Source of the DNA: VRUE01 sp963730315
GTDB lineage: Bacteria; Actinomycetota; Thermoleophilia; Solirubrobacterales; 70-9
DNA: 64,000 nucleotides
Assembly: GCA_963730315.1 (NCBI GenBank)
Contig: CAVSRD010000007.1
Span: 62,001-126,000, forward strand
Direction: 5' to 3'
Positions 23,330 to 32,538 of the stretch are shown here, piece by piece. A program made the position numbers and the translations under genes. The notes below the pieces were generated by a model. The model was not told the DNA's origin. It was given only the letters and a program-made list of their open reading frames with translations, and searched no databases. Each line of letters starts with the position of its first letter. Position 1 is the stretch's first letter.

Positions 23330-24240
23330 GGGGAGCCTGGTCGCGGCTCGGCCGTCGCGGGCGGCGGGCGGTCGTCGTCGGCACGATCGTCCTCGCCGCC
23401 CTGACGGTGCTCTTCCTCGCCGTGCTCGACCAGGTCGCCGACGAGTCCGGGCGGGTCGGGCGCGGGGAGGCGCAGCTCGAGGTGATCGTCGCCTTCCTTC
23501 TCGCCGGAGGTCTGATCCTTGCCGCGGCGCTGCTCGCCGGCTACTGGGTCGACGCCGCCTTCTCGCGGCAGCGCCGCTTCGTCTCCGATGCCTCGCACGA
23601 GCTGCGGACGCCGCTCACCGCGATCCGCGGCCAGCTCGAGGTGCTGAGCCGGCAGCGCAGCCCGGACGCCGCGGAGGTGCGGCGGGTCGAGGCCATCGTC
23701 GGGGGGGAGCTGACGCGGATCGAGCGGCTTGTGGACGAGCTGCTCGCCCTCGCCCGGCTCGATGAGGCGGCGCCGCTGCGGATGCGCCGCTTCGAGCTGG
23801 GCCCGTTCCTGCGCGGCTTCGCCGAGAGCGAAGCCGGCGCCGGGGTCGTGCTCGGCCTCTCGCCGGCGGGCACGCTCGCCGCCGACCCCGACCGGCTGAC
23901 CCAGGTGCTGCGCAACCTGGTCGGCAACGCACGCCGCCACGCCGGCCCGGGCGGGCGGGTCGAGGTCTCGGCGGCGGCGCGCGGCGGGCGGCTGGCGATC
24001 CGCGTCGACGACGACGGCCCGGGGATCCCGCCGGCCGAGCGCGACCGCGTCTTCGACCGCTTCCATCGCAGCGAGGCGGCCCGCGGCCGTGACTCGGGGG
24101 GGAGCGGCCTCGGGCTGGCGATTGCCCGCTCGATCGTCGAGCTGCACGACGGCCGCATCCGAGTCGAGGACTCGCCGCTCGGAGGCGCCCGCCTCCGCGT
24201 CGAGCTGAGCGGCTTCGAGGGTGAGAAACCTCTCACCTGA
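23326..24240 (+). CDS. Compact sensor histidine kinase
   Basis: 304 residues. Two transmembrane helices (about 14-34 and 52-72) flank a short external loop of ~18 residues (DQVADESGRVGRGEAQ). No HAMP domain separates the second helix from the phospho-acceptor His91 (SDASHELRTPLTA). ATPase boxes are complete: N-box LVGNARRHAG, G1 VDDDGPGIPP, F-box VFDRFHRS, G2 GGSGLGLAIA. The tiny loop suggests it senses membrane state or a partner protein, such as the adjacent ABC permeases. It forms a pair with the response regulator. Confidence 0.92.
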   Translation: MRGAWSRLGRRGRRAVVVGTIVLAALTVLFLAVLDQVADESGRVGRGEAQLEVIVAFLLAGGLILAAALLAGYWVDAAFSRQRRFVSDASHELRTPLTAIRGQLEVLSRQRSPDAAEVRRVEAIVGGELTRIERLVDELLALARLDEAAPLRMRRFELGPFLRGFAESEAGAGVVLGLSPAGTLAADPDRLTQVLRNLVGNARRHAGPGGRVEVSAAARGGRLAIRVDDDGPGIPPAERDRVFDRFHRSEAARGRDSGGSGLGLAIARSIVELHDGRIRVEDSPLGGARLRVELSGFEGEKPLT

Positions 24241-24281
24241 GCGTTAAGCGACTGTAAGCGGGCGCGGGCAGCATCGCGCCG

Positions 24282-24893
24282 GTGTACAGCGAGGCCAGAG
24301 CCGCGACCCGCGACGGCGTCGCCAGTAACGCCCGGCTGACCGGCGGCGCGGCGGCGATTCTGCTCGTCCTGCTGGCGCTCGAGGGGGCGACGATCCCCTT
24401 GATCGGCAGCCTGGTCGGCCCCCACGTCTTCATCGGCATGCTGCTGATCGGACCGGTCGCGCTGAAGCTGGGCAGCACCGGCTGGCGCTTCGCCCGCTAC
24501 TACCTGCACGCCCCCTCGTACCGCGACAAGGGACCGCCGCCGCTCCTCATGCGGTTGCTGGCGCCCGGCGTCATCCTCACCACCCTGGCGCTGTTCGCGA
24601 CCGGCGTCGCCCTGGCGATCGCCGGTCCCGCGCACCCGACGCTGAAGTTCCTGCACAAGGCCAGTTTCATCGCCTGGTTTGCGGTGATGACCGTCCACGT
24701 GCTCGGCCACCTGCTCGAGGTTCCCGCGCTGGCGACGCCCGACTGGCGGCGCGCCGGCGGCCGCGAGGCCCACCTCGCCGGCTCCGGCCTGCGAGTGGCG
24801 GTTCTGGCTGTCTCCCTCGTCGCCGGCCTCGCCCTCGCCCTGGCGACCGTCTCGCTGATCGGGCCCTGGCTGTCGGTCTCGCTCGGCGGCTGA
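24282..24893 (+). CDS. Four-helix membrane protein resembling b-type cytochromes
   Basis: 203 residues from a GTG at 24282. Four main helices (about 21-41, 45-67, 90-113, 125-145) and a fifth at 170-195. His residues at helix positions suited to heme ligation are HVFIGMLLIGPVALK (His ~48), YYLHAPS, FLHKASF and MTVHVLGHLLE (two His in helix four). The pattern fits cytochrome b561/DUF4405-like heme proteins that move electrons in the membrane. Heme binding is inferred. It follows the histidine kinase by 41 nt and may be in its operon. Confidence 0.65.
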   Translation: MYSEARAATRDGVASNARLTGGAAAILLVLLALEGATIPLIGSLVGPHVFIGMLLIGPVALKLGSTGWRFARYYLHAPSYRDKGPPPLLMRLLAPGVILTTLALFATGVALAIAGPAHPTLKFLHKASFIAWFAVMTVHVLGHLLEVPALATPDWRRAGGREAHLAGSGLRVAVLAVSLVAGLALALATVSLIGPWLSVSLGG

Positions 24894-25075
24894 GCGCCCC
24901 CGAACCCTGCCCCGGGCCTCGTCATCCGGCCTCCGAGTAGGCGGGCTCGACCTCGCCCTGGGTCGGCTCGGCCTGCCGCTGGCGGGCGGGCTCTTCGCCA
25001 GCGTCCCGAGGAGCGGAGATTGTCGCAAGCGACTGCGTTGGCGCGGTGCCACCTGGCCCGACGAGGAAGTGATGG

Positions 25076-28000
25076 TCAGTGGCGGCGGCCGAAGCTGTGG
25101 CCGGCCGGGGCGACCGTGCGCAGCTGGGCGACGGCACGGCGCCGTGCTTCGCAGGCGCGGGCGATCCGCCTCGCCTTGGCGAAGGCCTCGGCGGTCAGGC
25201 TCGGCGCTGGTGGTGTCGGCTCCGTGCGCTCCAGCTCGCGCAGCTCGTCGACGACTACGTTGGTCGTCCCTTCGCGCCGCTCGAGGCGACCCCTGGCACG
25301 AACCAGGGGCGAGGCGCGGACCTCGGCCCGGTGGCGGTCGTAGACCGGCGGCGGGACGATCAGGTTGACGGTGCCGCGCTCGTCTTCGAGCAGCATGAAG
25401 ACGATCCCCTTGGCGGTCTCGGGGCGCTGGCGGGCGACGACCATCCCCGCCACCTCGACCGTCGCCCCGTGTTCGACCCGCTCGAGGTCGGCGCTGCGCA
25501 GCAGCTTCGGGTCGAGGCCGTCACGCAGCATCGCCATCGGGTGCTCGCCCAGCGTCATCCCGATCGAGCGGTAGTCGGCGATCGCCTCCCCCCACTCGTC
25601 CAGCGGCTCGAGCGGCGGCGCGCCCGGCGTCTCCAGCGGCAGCGCCATCTGCGTCCCCTCCCCGTGCCGCACCCCGGTCGCGACGGCTCCGGCCTGCCAA
25701 AGCGCCCTCCGGCGGTCGGAAGGCGTGCCTTCCACCAGGTCGTCTAAAGCGCCGGCCCAGGCGAGGCGCTCCAGCCCGTCGCGGCTCACCCCCGAGCGCG
25801 AGGCGAGGTCGGCGATCCCCCGGTAGGCGCCGCCGCGCCCGCGCTCGGCGACCAGGCTCTCCATCTCCCCCTCCCGCACCCCCTTCACGTAGCCGAGCCC
25901 GATCCGCACTGCGAGCCCGCCGCGCACTTCCCCTTCCACGTGGCAGAGCACGCGGCTGCGGTTGGCGTCGGGGCCGGCCAGCCGCACGCCGCGGCGCTGC
26001 GCCTCGTGGACCAGCGCGTCGGGCGGGTAGAAGCCCATCGGCTGCTCGTTGAGCAGCGAGCAGAGGAACTCCGGCGCGTAGTGGATCCGCAGCCAGGCCG
26101 ACTGGTAGGCGAGCAGGCCGAAGGCCGCCGAGTGCGCCTTCGGGAAGCCGAAGCCGGAGAAGCCCCGGATCTGCTCCCAGACCCGCTCCGCAGTCTCCTC
26201 CGGCACCCCCCGCCCGTTCGCGCCGGCGACGAAGCGCCGGTGGAACCCCTCCAGCGCCGCCTCGGAGCGCTTGCGGCTCATCGCCCGCCGCAGCCCCTCC
26301 GCCTCGGCAGAGGAGAAGCCGGCCAGCGCCATCGCCACCTCGAGCACCTGCTCCTGGAAGACGATCGTGCCGAGCGTCTCGCCCAGCACCGGCTCCAGCA
26401 GCGGGTGCTCGTAGGGGACTTCGAAGCCGGGATCCTCGCGCAGCCGCTTGCGCCTCTCTATGTACGGGTGGACGGCGCCGCCCTGGATCGGGCCGGGCCG
26501 GACCAGCGCCACCTGCACGGTGAGGTCGTCGATGTCGCGCGGCTGGGTGCGCGGCAGCATCTGCATCTGGGCGCGGCTCTCGATCTGGAAGACGCCGGTC
26601 GTCTCCGCGGCGCGGATCGACTCGAAGGTGGCGGCGTCGTCGAGCGGGATGCGCGAGAGGTCGAGCCGCTCGCCCCGCGCCCGCCCCACCTCCTCGACGC
26701 AGCGCTCAACCGCCGAGAGCATCCCCAGCCCCAGCAGGTCGATCTTCAGGAAGCCGGCGTCGGCGCACGAGTCCTTGTCCCACTGGACGGTCTGCCGCCC
26801 CGCCATCGCCGCCGGCACGACCGGGCAGACGTCGAGCAGCGGCCGGGTCGAGATCACCATGCCGCCCGGGTGCTGGGAGGCGTGGCGGGGCAGCCCGAGT
26901 GCCTCGCCGGCAAGCGCGAGCAGCGCCCGCCAGCCGGGGGCGGCGGCGCGCTCGGGGCCGATCGCGGCGACGACGTCGCGCTCGACCTCGCCCCTGCGCT
27001 CGTGGAAGCCGACCGTCTTCGCCACCCGCTCGATCTCCGCCGGCGGCAGGGCCAGCGCCTTGCCGAGGTCGCGCACCGCGCCGCGCGGGCGGTAGGTGGG
27101 GAAGGCGGCGACCAGGGCGGAGCGATCGGCGCCGTAGCGCTGGTGGACGCGGGGGATCAGCCTCTCGCGGACGTCGCGCGGGAAAGTCGAGGTCGATGTC
27201 GGGCATCGCCGTGGCTTCGTCGTTGAGGAAGCGGCCCGCGAACAGCTCCGCCTCGACCGGGTCGACGTGGGAGAGGCCGGTCAGGTAGCAGACGATCGAG
27301 CTGACGCTGGAGCCGCGCCCCCGGCCGGGGGGGAGCACGGCACGGGCCGAGCCGGGGCCGCGCACCTCGAGCGCCACCTCGCGGGCCAGCTCGAGCAGGT
27401 CGCGGTGCAGGAGGAAGAAGCCGGAGAGGCCGAGCTTGCGGATCGTCGCCAGCTCCTGCTCGAGGCGGCGCTCGGCGTCGGCGCGGCGGCGCGAGCCGGC
27501 GTAGCGCTCGGCGAGGCGGGCCCGGCAGGCCTCGGCCAGCTCGCGGTCGGCGCCGGGGTTCTCGGAGCCGGGGTAGCGGTAGCCCAGCTCGGCGGTGAGG
27601 TCGAAGCGGAGGCGCTCGGCGAGGCGCAGGGTCTCCGCCACCGCCTCCGGGTGCTCGGCGAAGCGGGCCGCCATCGCGGGCGGCGAGACGAGCGCCGAGC
27701 TGGAGTTGCCGCGGCGGCGCGGCTCGCAGGCCTCGAGGGTGGTCCCGAGGCGCACCGCGACGAAGGCGTCCTGGAGATGGGCGCGGCGGCGGGCGTGGGA
27801 GTGGACGTCGCCGGTCGCCACGCTGGGAACGCCGAGCCGCTCGGCGAGACCGGCGAGCCAGCGGTTGCGGGCGCGGTCGTGGCGCCACCAGGGGCGCTGC
27901 AGCTCGACCCGGAAGCGGTCGCGGCCGAAGGCGGCGAGCAGGCGGCGGGCGAGCGCCGCGCCGCGGGCCGGTTCGCCGCGCTCCCAGACGCCGGCGAGGG

Positions 28001-28431
28001 CGCCCGAGCCGGCGCAGCCGGAGAGGCAGAGGAGGCCACTCGGCGTGCGCTTCGAGCTGCTCCGGCGTCGCCCACGGCTGCTCCGCCGTGCGACCGGTGT
28101 TGTCGCGGGTGTGCGAGTGGGCGGCGGTGAGCAGCCGGCAGAGGTTGCGCCAGCCGACGGAGTCTTCGACCAGCAGGGTCACATGCGCCAACTCCTCCGC
28201 CGGCGGGCAGGTGGTTATGGTCAGCTCGGCCCCGGCGATCGGCCGCACCCCGAGGCCCTTGCAGGCGTGCGCGAACTCCATCGATCCCCAGACCCCGTCG
28301 TGATCGGTGAGGGCGAAGGCCGGATAGCCGAGCTCGTCCGCGGCGCCGGCGAGCTCGGTCGGCGTCGAGGCCCCGTCGAGGAAGGAGAAGGCGGAGTGGG
28401 CGTGCAGCTCTACATAGGGGGCGTCCACCAT
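25076..28431 (-). pseudogene. dnaE2: Error-prone DNA polymerase DnaE2, interrupted by two +1 frameshifts
   Basis: Conserved DnaE2 sequence continues across three frames. Frame 1 (28431 to ~28039) holds the PHP start YVELHAHSAFSFLDGAS and ALTDHDGV. An extra base at ~28038 (plus-strand A in ggccActcgg) moves to frame 2 (~28037-27183), which holds the middle up to MPDIDLDFP, a catalytic Asp motif. An extra G in the run at 27180-27182 moves to frame 3 (~27180-25076), with VGFHERRGEVERD, FQEQVLEVAMALAGFS and the OB-fold. Removing both bases gives 1117 residues, normal for DnaE2. The enzyme performs translesion synthesis in the SOS response with ImuA/ImuB-type partners. Either the gene is inactive or the sequence has two indel errors. 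Start ATG overlaps the upstream small gene (TGATG). Confidence 0.85.
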
Positions 28432-28676
28432 CAGCACCGCTGCCGGTACCAGCGCCCACCGCCGCTGCGGAAGACGACCACGTTGCGCCCGTCGACCAAG
28501 ACCAGCTCGAAGTAGCGCCGTCGAAGCGGCCGCGGCATCCACCAGCGGTCTTCGACGACCCACTCCTCGCGCACCGCCGCCACCCCAACCCCCTCGACCG
28601 CCCGCGGCCCCCCGCCGGGACCCCCCTCCACCCGCACCGATCGGGGCGCGTAGAGCTGCCGCGGCGCAGGCGTCAT
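28431..28676 (-). CDS. DUF6504-like small protein of the mutagenic-repair block
   Basis: 81 residues. The core EEWVVEDRWWMPRPLRRRYFELVL followed by DGRNVVVFR and a final GGGRWYRQ (quoted in parts) is a W/R/Y-rich single beta domain recognised as DUF6504, which recurs beside dnaE2 and Y-family polymerase genes in actinobacteria. No function is established; the basic-aromatic surface suggests DNA or protein binding in the mutasome. It sits between the truncated ImuB-like gene and dnaE2, and its stop overlaps the dnaE2 start, so all three should be cotranscribed. Confidence 0.75.
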   Translation of the reverse strand: MTPAPRQLYAPRSVRVEGGPGGGPRAVEGVGVAAVREEWVVEDRWWMPRPLRRRYFELVLVDGRNVVVFRSGGGRWYRQRC

Positions 28677-28728
28677 GACAACGCCTCCCGCTCCGCTCCC
28701 GGCGCGAAGAACCAGGAACCAATGGCCC

Positions 28729-29451
28729 TCACAGTCCCGGCACCGGGAATGGGGTCAGCATCGCGCGGCGCTCGGGGACGCGGGAGTCGGCGTCGACCGG
28801 CAGGACCTTGAGCAGCGAGTCGGCGCCCTGGGCGGCGCGAACCTCACGCAGCGCCGCGCCGAGGCGGCGCCGGCGGGACTCGTCGCCGCGCACCGCCAGC
28901 TCGAGCTGGTCGTCGGCGCGGGGACCGAGGCCGACCGCGCGAAGGCGCAGCGAAACGGCGGGAGCGGGCAGCGACTCCAGCTGCGGCATCAGCACGTTGC
29001 GCAGCGCCCGGGCGTCGGCGGTCGGGCGGCCGAGGCCCCGATCGACGCTCCAGCTGCCGCCGTCGCCGAGCAGCGCGCCGAGCCGCAGGGCCAGCAGCGT
29101 CCGCCCCTTGCGCCGCGGCGCGACGAGCAGGCGGTCGATCAGCAGCTCGAGCGCCCGCTCCAGCCGGTCGCCGGCGGTCCCCTCCGGCAGCTCGATCTCC
29201 GTGGCGAGCTCCTCCCAGGTGCCGCGGCGATGGACGACGAGCAGCTCGTCCTCGCCGCGGGCCAGCCGCAGGGCGCGCAGCCCGGGCGGCCCGAAGCGAT
29301 CGGCGACCCAGTCGGGCGAGAGCGCCGCCAGCTCCCCCAGCGTCCCGATCCCCAGGCGCCTCAGGGTCTCGACCAGGTTGCCGGCGTCGCTCTCCGCGAG
29401 GCCGAGCCGCTCGGCGACCGCCGTTACGGGAAGTGCGGAGATGGTTCGCAT
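28729..29451 (-). CDS. ImuB-like Y-family polymerase protein lacking the catalytic half
   Basis: 240 residues against ~500 for ImuB. The protein begins at the thumb region (LPVTAVAERLGLAES, LRRLGIGTLGELAALSPDWVADRFG: the helix-hairpin-helix segment; quoted in parts) and continues through the little finger (LALRLGALLGDGG, PAPAVSLRLRAVGLG). The palm and fingers are absent. ImuB is already catalytically dead and serves as a clamp-binding hub for DnaE2. No obvious beta-clamp motif QLxLF is seen (DDQLELAV is the nearest, at about 200). The ATG at 29449-29451 starts one base after a LexA box, so this short form is not simply a broken remnant of a longer reading frame. Confidence 0.75.
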   Translation of the reverse strand: MRTISALPVTAVAERLGLAESDAGNLVETLRRLGIGTLGELAALSPDWVADRFGPPGLRALRLARGEDELLVVHRRGTWEELATEIELPEGTAGDRLERALELLIDRLLVAPRRKGRTLLALRLGALLGDGGSWSVDRGLGRPTADARALRNVLMPQLESLPAPAVSLRLRAVGLGPRADDQLELAVRGDESRRRRLGAALREVRAAQGADSLLKVLPVDADSRVPERRAMLTPFPVPGL

Positions 29452-29452
29452 G

Positions 29453-29466
29453 CGAACGTATGTTCG
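29453..29466. promoter_or_regulatory. LexA (SOS) box
   Basis: CGAACGTATGTTCG contains the actinobacterial SOS core GAAC-N4-GTTC at 29454-29465 with flanking C/G. It lies immediately upstream of the ImuB-like ATG, covering the expected -10 region of that promoter. It overlaps a second perfect palindrome, GTTCGCATGCGAAC (29444-29457). Control of the ImuB-like, DUF6504 and dnaE2 genes by LexA follows directly. Confidence 0.88.
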
Positions 29467-29531
29467 TACACGAAGGGAACAAAATCAAGTCCCGAAAGAC
29501 CGCTCCCCCAGCCCAACGGCGAGGAAGGGAG

Positions 29532-30248
29532 TCAGTCCTCGTTCGCGACCGCCGCAGCCTCAGCCGAGCCCAGGTACGGCGTCAGGGTGAACTCGACCAG
29601 GTCGGGGAGCAACTCTTCCAGCTCCTCGGCGCGACCGGCGATGATGCGGCGTGAGATCAGCGAGACCATGCCGCCGACCAGCGCTTCCTCGGTCGTCGGC
29701 GAGAGCCGCGCAAGCACCTCCGGGGGGCGTCCCTCGCGGCCCCTCTCGAAGTAGGGAACGAAGCTCTGGATCGCGGCGTCGTAGCGCTCGACCACGGCCG
29801 GGCCGGCGACCAGGGCCTCGACCATGCAGAGCTTTGCCAGGCTCGGCTCGGCGGCAAGGAACTCGAGCATCGCGCCGATCGCCGCCCTGATCGCCTGCGG
29901 CCACTCCTCCTCCTCCTCGAAAGCGGCGGAGACGCGCTCCCGCAGTTCGCTCATCACCGCGTCGTAGGCGGCGACGAAGCACTCGTCCTTGCCGGCGAAG
30001 TGCTCGTAGAAGGTGCGACGGGAGACCGCGGCAGAGCGCGTGATGTGGGCGATCGTCGTACCCGAGTAGCCGTGCTGGGCGACCGCCTCGGCGAGACCGG
30101 CGATCAACCGCTCGCGTTGGTTGTGGGTGACGAACTCACGCGGCAGGCCGTGGCGGCCCGGCGGCAGACGCGACAGCTCCGGCGGGTAGACCTCTGCCTC
30201 GACGGCGGGCTTGGCGGGTTTGGTGGAGCGTCTCCGGGCCACGACCAT
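29532..30248 (-). CDS. TetR family regulator (first of three related copies)
   Basis: 238 residues from the ATG at 30246-30248 (frame open to 30395 but that part overlaps the next gene). N-terminal motif LPPGRHGLPREFV precedes the helix-turn-helix ATG: TIAHITRSAAVSRRTFYEHFAGKDECF. The ligand domain ends with LVEFTLTPYLGSAEA. The proline-glycine-arginine-histidine lead (PPGRH) and the TPYLG tail are shared with the neighbouring TetR genes. Targets are unknown. It lies downstream of the second TetR gene on the same strand (130 nt) and reads toward the SOS block. Confidence 0.9.
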   Translation of the reverse strand: MVVARRRSTKPAKPAVEAEVYPPELSRLPPGRHGLPREFVTHNQRERLIAGLAEAVAQHGYSGTTIAHITRSAAVSRRTFYEHFAGKDECFVAAYDAVMSELRERVSAAFEEEEEWPQAIRAAIGAMLEFLAAEPSLAKLCMVEALVAGPAVVERYDAAIQSFVPYFERGREGRPPEVLARLSPTTEEALVGGMVSLISRRIIAGRAEELEELLPDLVEFTLTPYLGSAEAAAVANED

Positions 30249-30378
30249 CCGACCATATCGCTCCGGCGGCCCGGAATCGCCGCGAAGCTCCCTGGCAATC
30301 TTCTCGCCGAAGAGCGCGTGGCGTTTTGGCGTGAAGCCAGGAGCCTGAGTTGCCGGCATAGGACCTTCGATCCCTGCC

Positions 30379-31065
30379 TCAGTCGGGGTGGCCATCGATC
30401 GGCGGTGGCGCTTCGGAGGCGGTTTGCTTCGCGGCCTCGCCGCCGATGTACGGGGTGAGCGAGAACTCGACCAGCTCCGGCCGCAGCTCTTCTATCTCCT
30501 CCACCTGACCCATCACGATCCGCTGGTAGAGGATCCAGAAGATCCCGCCGACGATCGTCTCCTCGAGCGTCTCCGGCAGCTCCTCCCCCTTCGGCGAGAC
30601 CGTGCGGCCCATCCGGAGGAACGGCACGAACGCCTGCAGCGAGCTTTCGTAGCGCTCCACCGCGGCGGGACCGGCGGAGAGGGCCTCGACGATGCAGGCA
30701 CGGGCCAGGGCGGGCTCCGTGGCGGCGTAGTGGAGGAACGCCGCGAGGCCGACGTTGACTCGGGCGGGCCAGCTGTCGACCTCGCTGGCCGCGTCGACGA
30801 CCCGCTGCAGCGCCCCCTCGACGCCGAACTCCAAGGCGGCGAGGAAGCAGTCCTCCTTGGAGGAGAAGTTCTCGTAGAAGGTGTTGCGCGCGATCCCGGC
30901 GCGACGCACGATGTCTGCCACGGTGACCGACCGGTATCCCTTCTCGACCGTCTCCTCGGCGAGCGCCGCGACGATCCTGGCGGGCTGGTGCTGGGCGATG
31001 AACTCGCCCGATAGCGGGTGCCTTCCCGGCGGCATGCGGATCGCCTGCGGAGCGCGGTCGGCCAC
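30379..31065 (-). CDS. TetR family regulator (second related copy)
   Basis: 228 residues from a GTG at 31063-31065. PPGRHPLSGEFIAQHQ leads into the helix-turn-helix VADIVRRAGIARNTFYENFSSKEDCF. The C-terminal tail LVEFSLTPYIGGEAA aligns with the copy downstream. Ligand domain shows a conserved core (ACIVEALSAGPAAVERYESSL vs MVEALVAGPAVVERYDAAI in the first copy, split), so the duplication is visible along the whole length. Confidence 0.9.
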   Translation of the reverse strand: MADRAPQAIRMPPGRHPLSGEFIAQHQPARIVAALAEETVEKGYRSVTVADIVRRAGIARNTFYENFSSKEDCFLAALEFGVEGALQRVVDAASEVDSWPARVNVGLAAFLHYAATEPALARACIVEALSAGPAAVERYESSLQAFVPFLRMGRTVSPKGEELPETLEETIVGGIFWILYQRIVMGQVEEIEELRPELVEFSLTPYIGGEAAKQTASEAPPPIDGHPD

Positions 31066-31155
31066 CGGACCCAGGCTACTCGCCGGTTCGCCGGTTTCAA
31101 GCTGGACGAATCCGCTCTACCGGCAGGCCTTCTACGACAGCTTCGCCGTGAGCAG

Positions 31156-32409
31156 TTACAGGCGCACCAGATTCGGCGCTTCCATGCCCTTCGTGACGCC
31201 ACGGAAGTCGATCGTCTGAGAGGCGCGGGCAACGACGTCTTCGTAATCGAGCTGGGGGTGGGCCGTGACGATCACGGCGATGTCGGCGTTGGCCAGGCCC
31301 TCGTTCAGGTCCACAGAGGCGAGGCCGAGCGCGGGAAGCTCCGGTACGTGGGGGTCGTGGTAGTCGACATCGCCGCCCTGCTCCTTGAGGAGGCCGACGA
31401 TCTCCAGAGCGGGAGACTCGCGGGTGTCGCCCACACCGGGCTTGTAGCCGACGCCGAGCACCAGGATCCTGGAGCCCTTGACGGGCTTTTCCGCGTCATT
31501 GAGGGCTCTGGCGACTCGTTCCGCACAGTAGGCGGGCTGGGCCCGGTTCACCTTGCCGGCCAGCTCGATGAACTCCGGATAGAAGTCGTGCTCACGGGCC
31601 TTGAAGGCGAGGTAGAAGGGGTCGACCGGGAGGCAGTGGCCGCCCATCCCCGGGCCGGGGTCGAAGCGCATGAAGCCGAACGGCTTGGTGGCGGCGGCCT
31701 CGACCACCTCCCAGACGTCTATCCCGAGGCGGTCGCAGAGTTGGGACAGCTCGTTGACCAGAGCGATGTTGACCGAGCGGAAGATGTTCTCCAGCAGCTT
31801 CGCCAGCTCCGCCGCCTCCGGGGCAGAGAGGACGACCACCTCGTCGCATACCAGCGAGTACAGCTGGCGCGCCCGCTCGGAGCAGGCGGCGGTCAAGCCA
31901 CCGAGGAGCTTCGGCGTGGTGCGGACCGTGTAATCGGTGCGGCCCGGGTCGATTCGCTCCGGCGAGAAGGCGAGGTGGAAGTCGTCGCCGCCGGCCAGCC
32001 CGGAGCGGCGCTCGAGGATCGGCAGGAGCTGCTCGCGGGTCGTCCCCGGGTAGGTCGTCGACTCCAGCACGACGAGCTGCCCTCGCCGCAGCACCGCGGC
32101 AACCCCTTCGGCCGCCGCCTCGAGGTAGGCGAGGTCGGGCTCGCGCGAACCGGTGAGCGGGGTGGGGACGCAGATCACGACCGCGTCGCAGTCGCCGAGA
32201 TCGGCATAGTCGGTGCTGCCGCGCAGCTTCTCGCGAAGCGGCGCGAGGACGCTGTCGGGAATGTCCTCGATGTAGCTGCGGCCCGCGTTGAGCGCCACCA
32301 TCTTGGCCGGGGCGGAGTCGACACCCACTACCTCGTGCCCCGCTTCGGCGAAGGACACGGCGAGCGGCAGGCCGACGTAGCCGAGGCCGACGATCCCGAT
32401 CTTCGGCAT
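31156..32409 (-). CDS. UDP-N-acetylglucosamine/UDP-glucose-type 6-dehydrogenase
   Basis: 417 residues from the ATG at 32407-32409. NAD-binding IGIVGLGYVGLPLA, substrate region TTYPGTT and the catalytic Cys259 in GGHCLPVDPFYL, followed by the UDP-binding C-terminal domain (LVLGVGYKPGVGDTRESPA, in parts). The GGHCLPVDP form with a preceding FDPGPGMGG is characteristic of the WbpA/WecC branch, which oxidises UDP-HexNAc to uronic acid, rather than the Ugd branch. The product feeds surface polysaccharide; the polymer locus starts 4 kb downstream. Divergent from the third TetR gene. Confidence 0.9.
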   Translation of the reverse strand: MPKIGIVGLGYVGLPLAVSFAEAGHEVVGVDSAPAKMVALNAGRSYIEDIPDSVLAPLREKLRGSTDYADLGDCDAVVICVPTPLTGSREPDLAYLEAAAEGVAAVLRRGQLVVLESTTYPGTTREQLLPILERRSGLAGGDDFHLAFSPERIDPGRTDYTVRTTPKLLGGLTAACSERARQLYSLVCDEVVVLSAPEAAELAKLLENIFRSVNIALVNELSQLCDRLGIDVWEVVEAAATKPFGFMRFDPGPGMGGHCLPVDPFYLAFKAREHDFYPEFIELAGKVNRAQPAYCAERVARALNDAEKPVKGSRILVLGVGYKPGVGDTRESPALEIVGLLKEQGGDVDYHDPHVPELPALGLASVDLNEGLANADIAVIVTAHPQLDYEDVVARASQTIDFRGVTKGMEAPNLVRL

Positions 32410-32501
32410 CAGGGCCCCCGCTCCGCTCGCTTGCGAAGAATCGGATCTGCGCGCTGCACTCGCTCGGCACTCACGGGGCGGCAGTCTAGGTACCGGGGAG
32501 G

Positions 32502-32531
32502 TTGGACAGGCCACAGCTCCTGCCCTAGATT
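32502..32531 (+). promoter_or_regulatory. Promoter of the third TetR gene
   Basis: TTGGAC (32502-32507), an 18-nt spacer and TAGATT (32526-32531) stand 7 nt before the ATG at 32539, implying a leaderless transcript. Confidence 0.55.
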
Positions 32532-32538
32532 GGATGAG

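Noticed and set aside
24922..25137. Small minus-strand frame of 71 codons after the cytochrome-like gene
   Set aside because: Low-complexity, no ribosome site, and overlaps the 3' end of dnaE2 in another frame.
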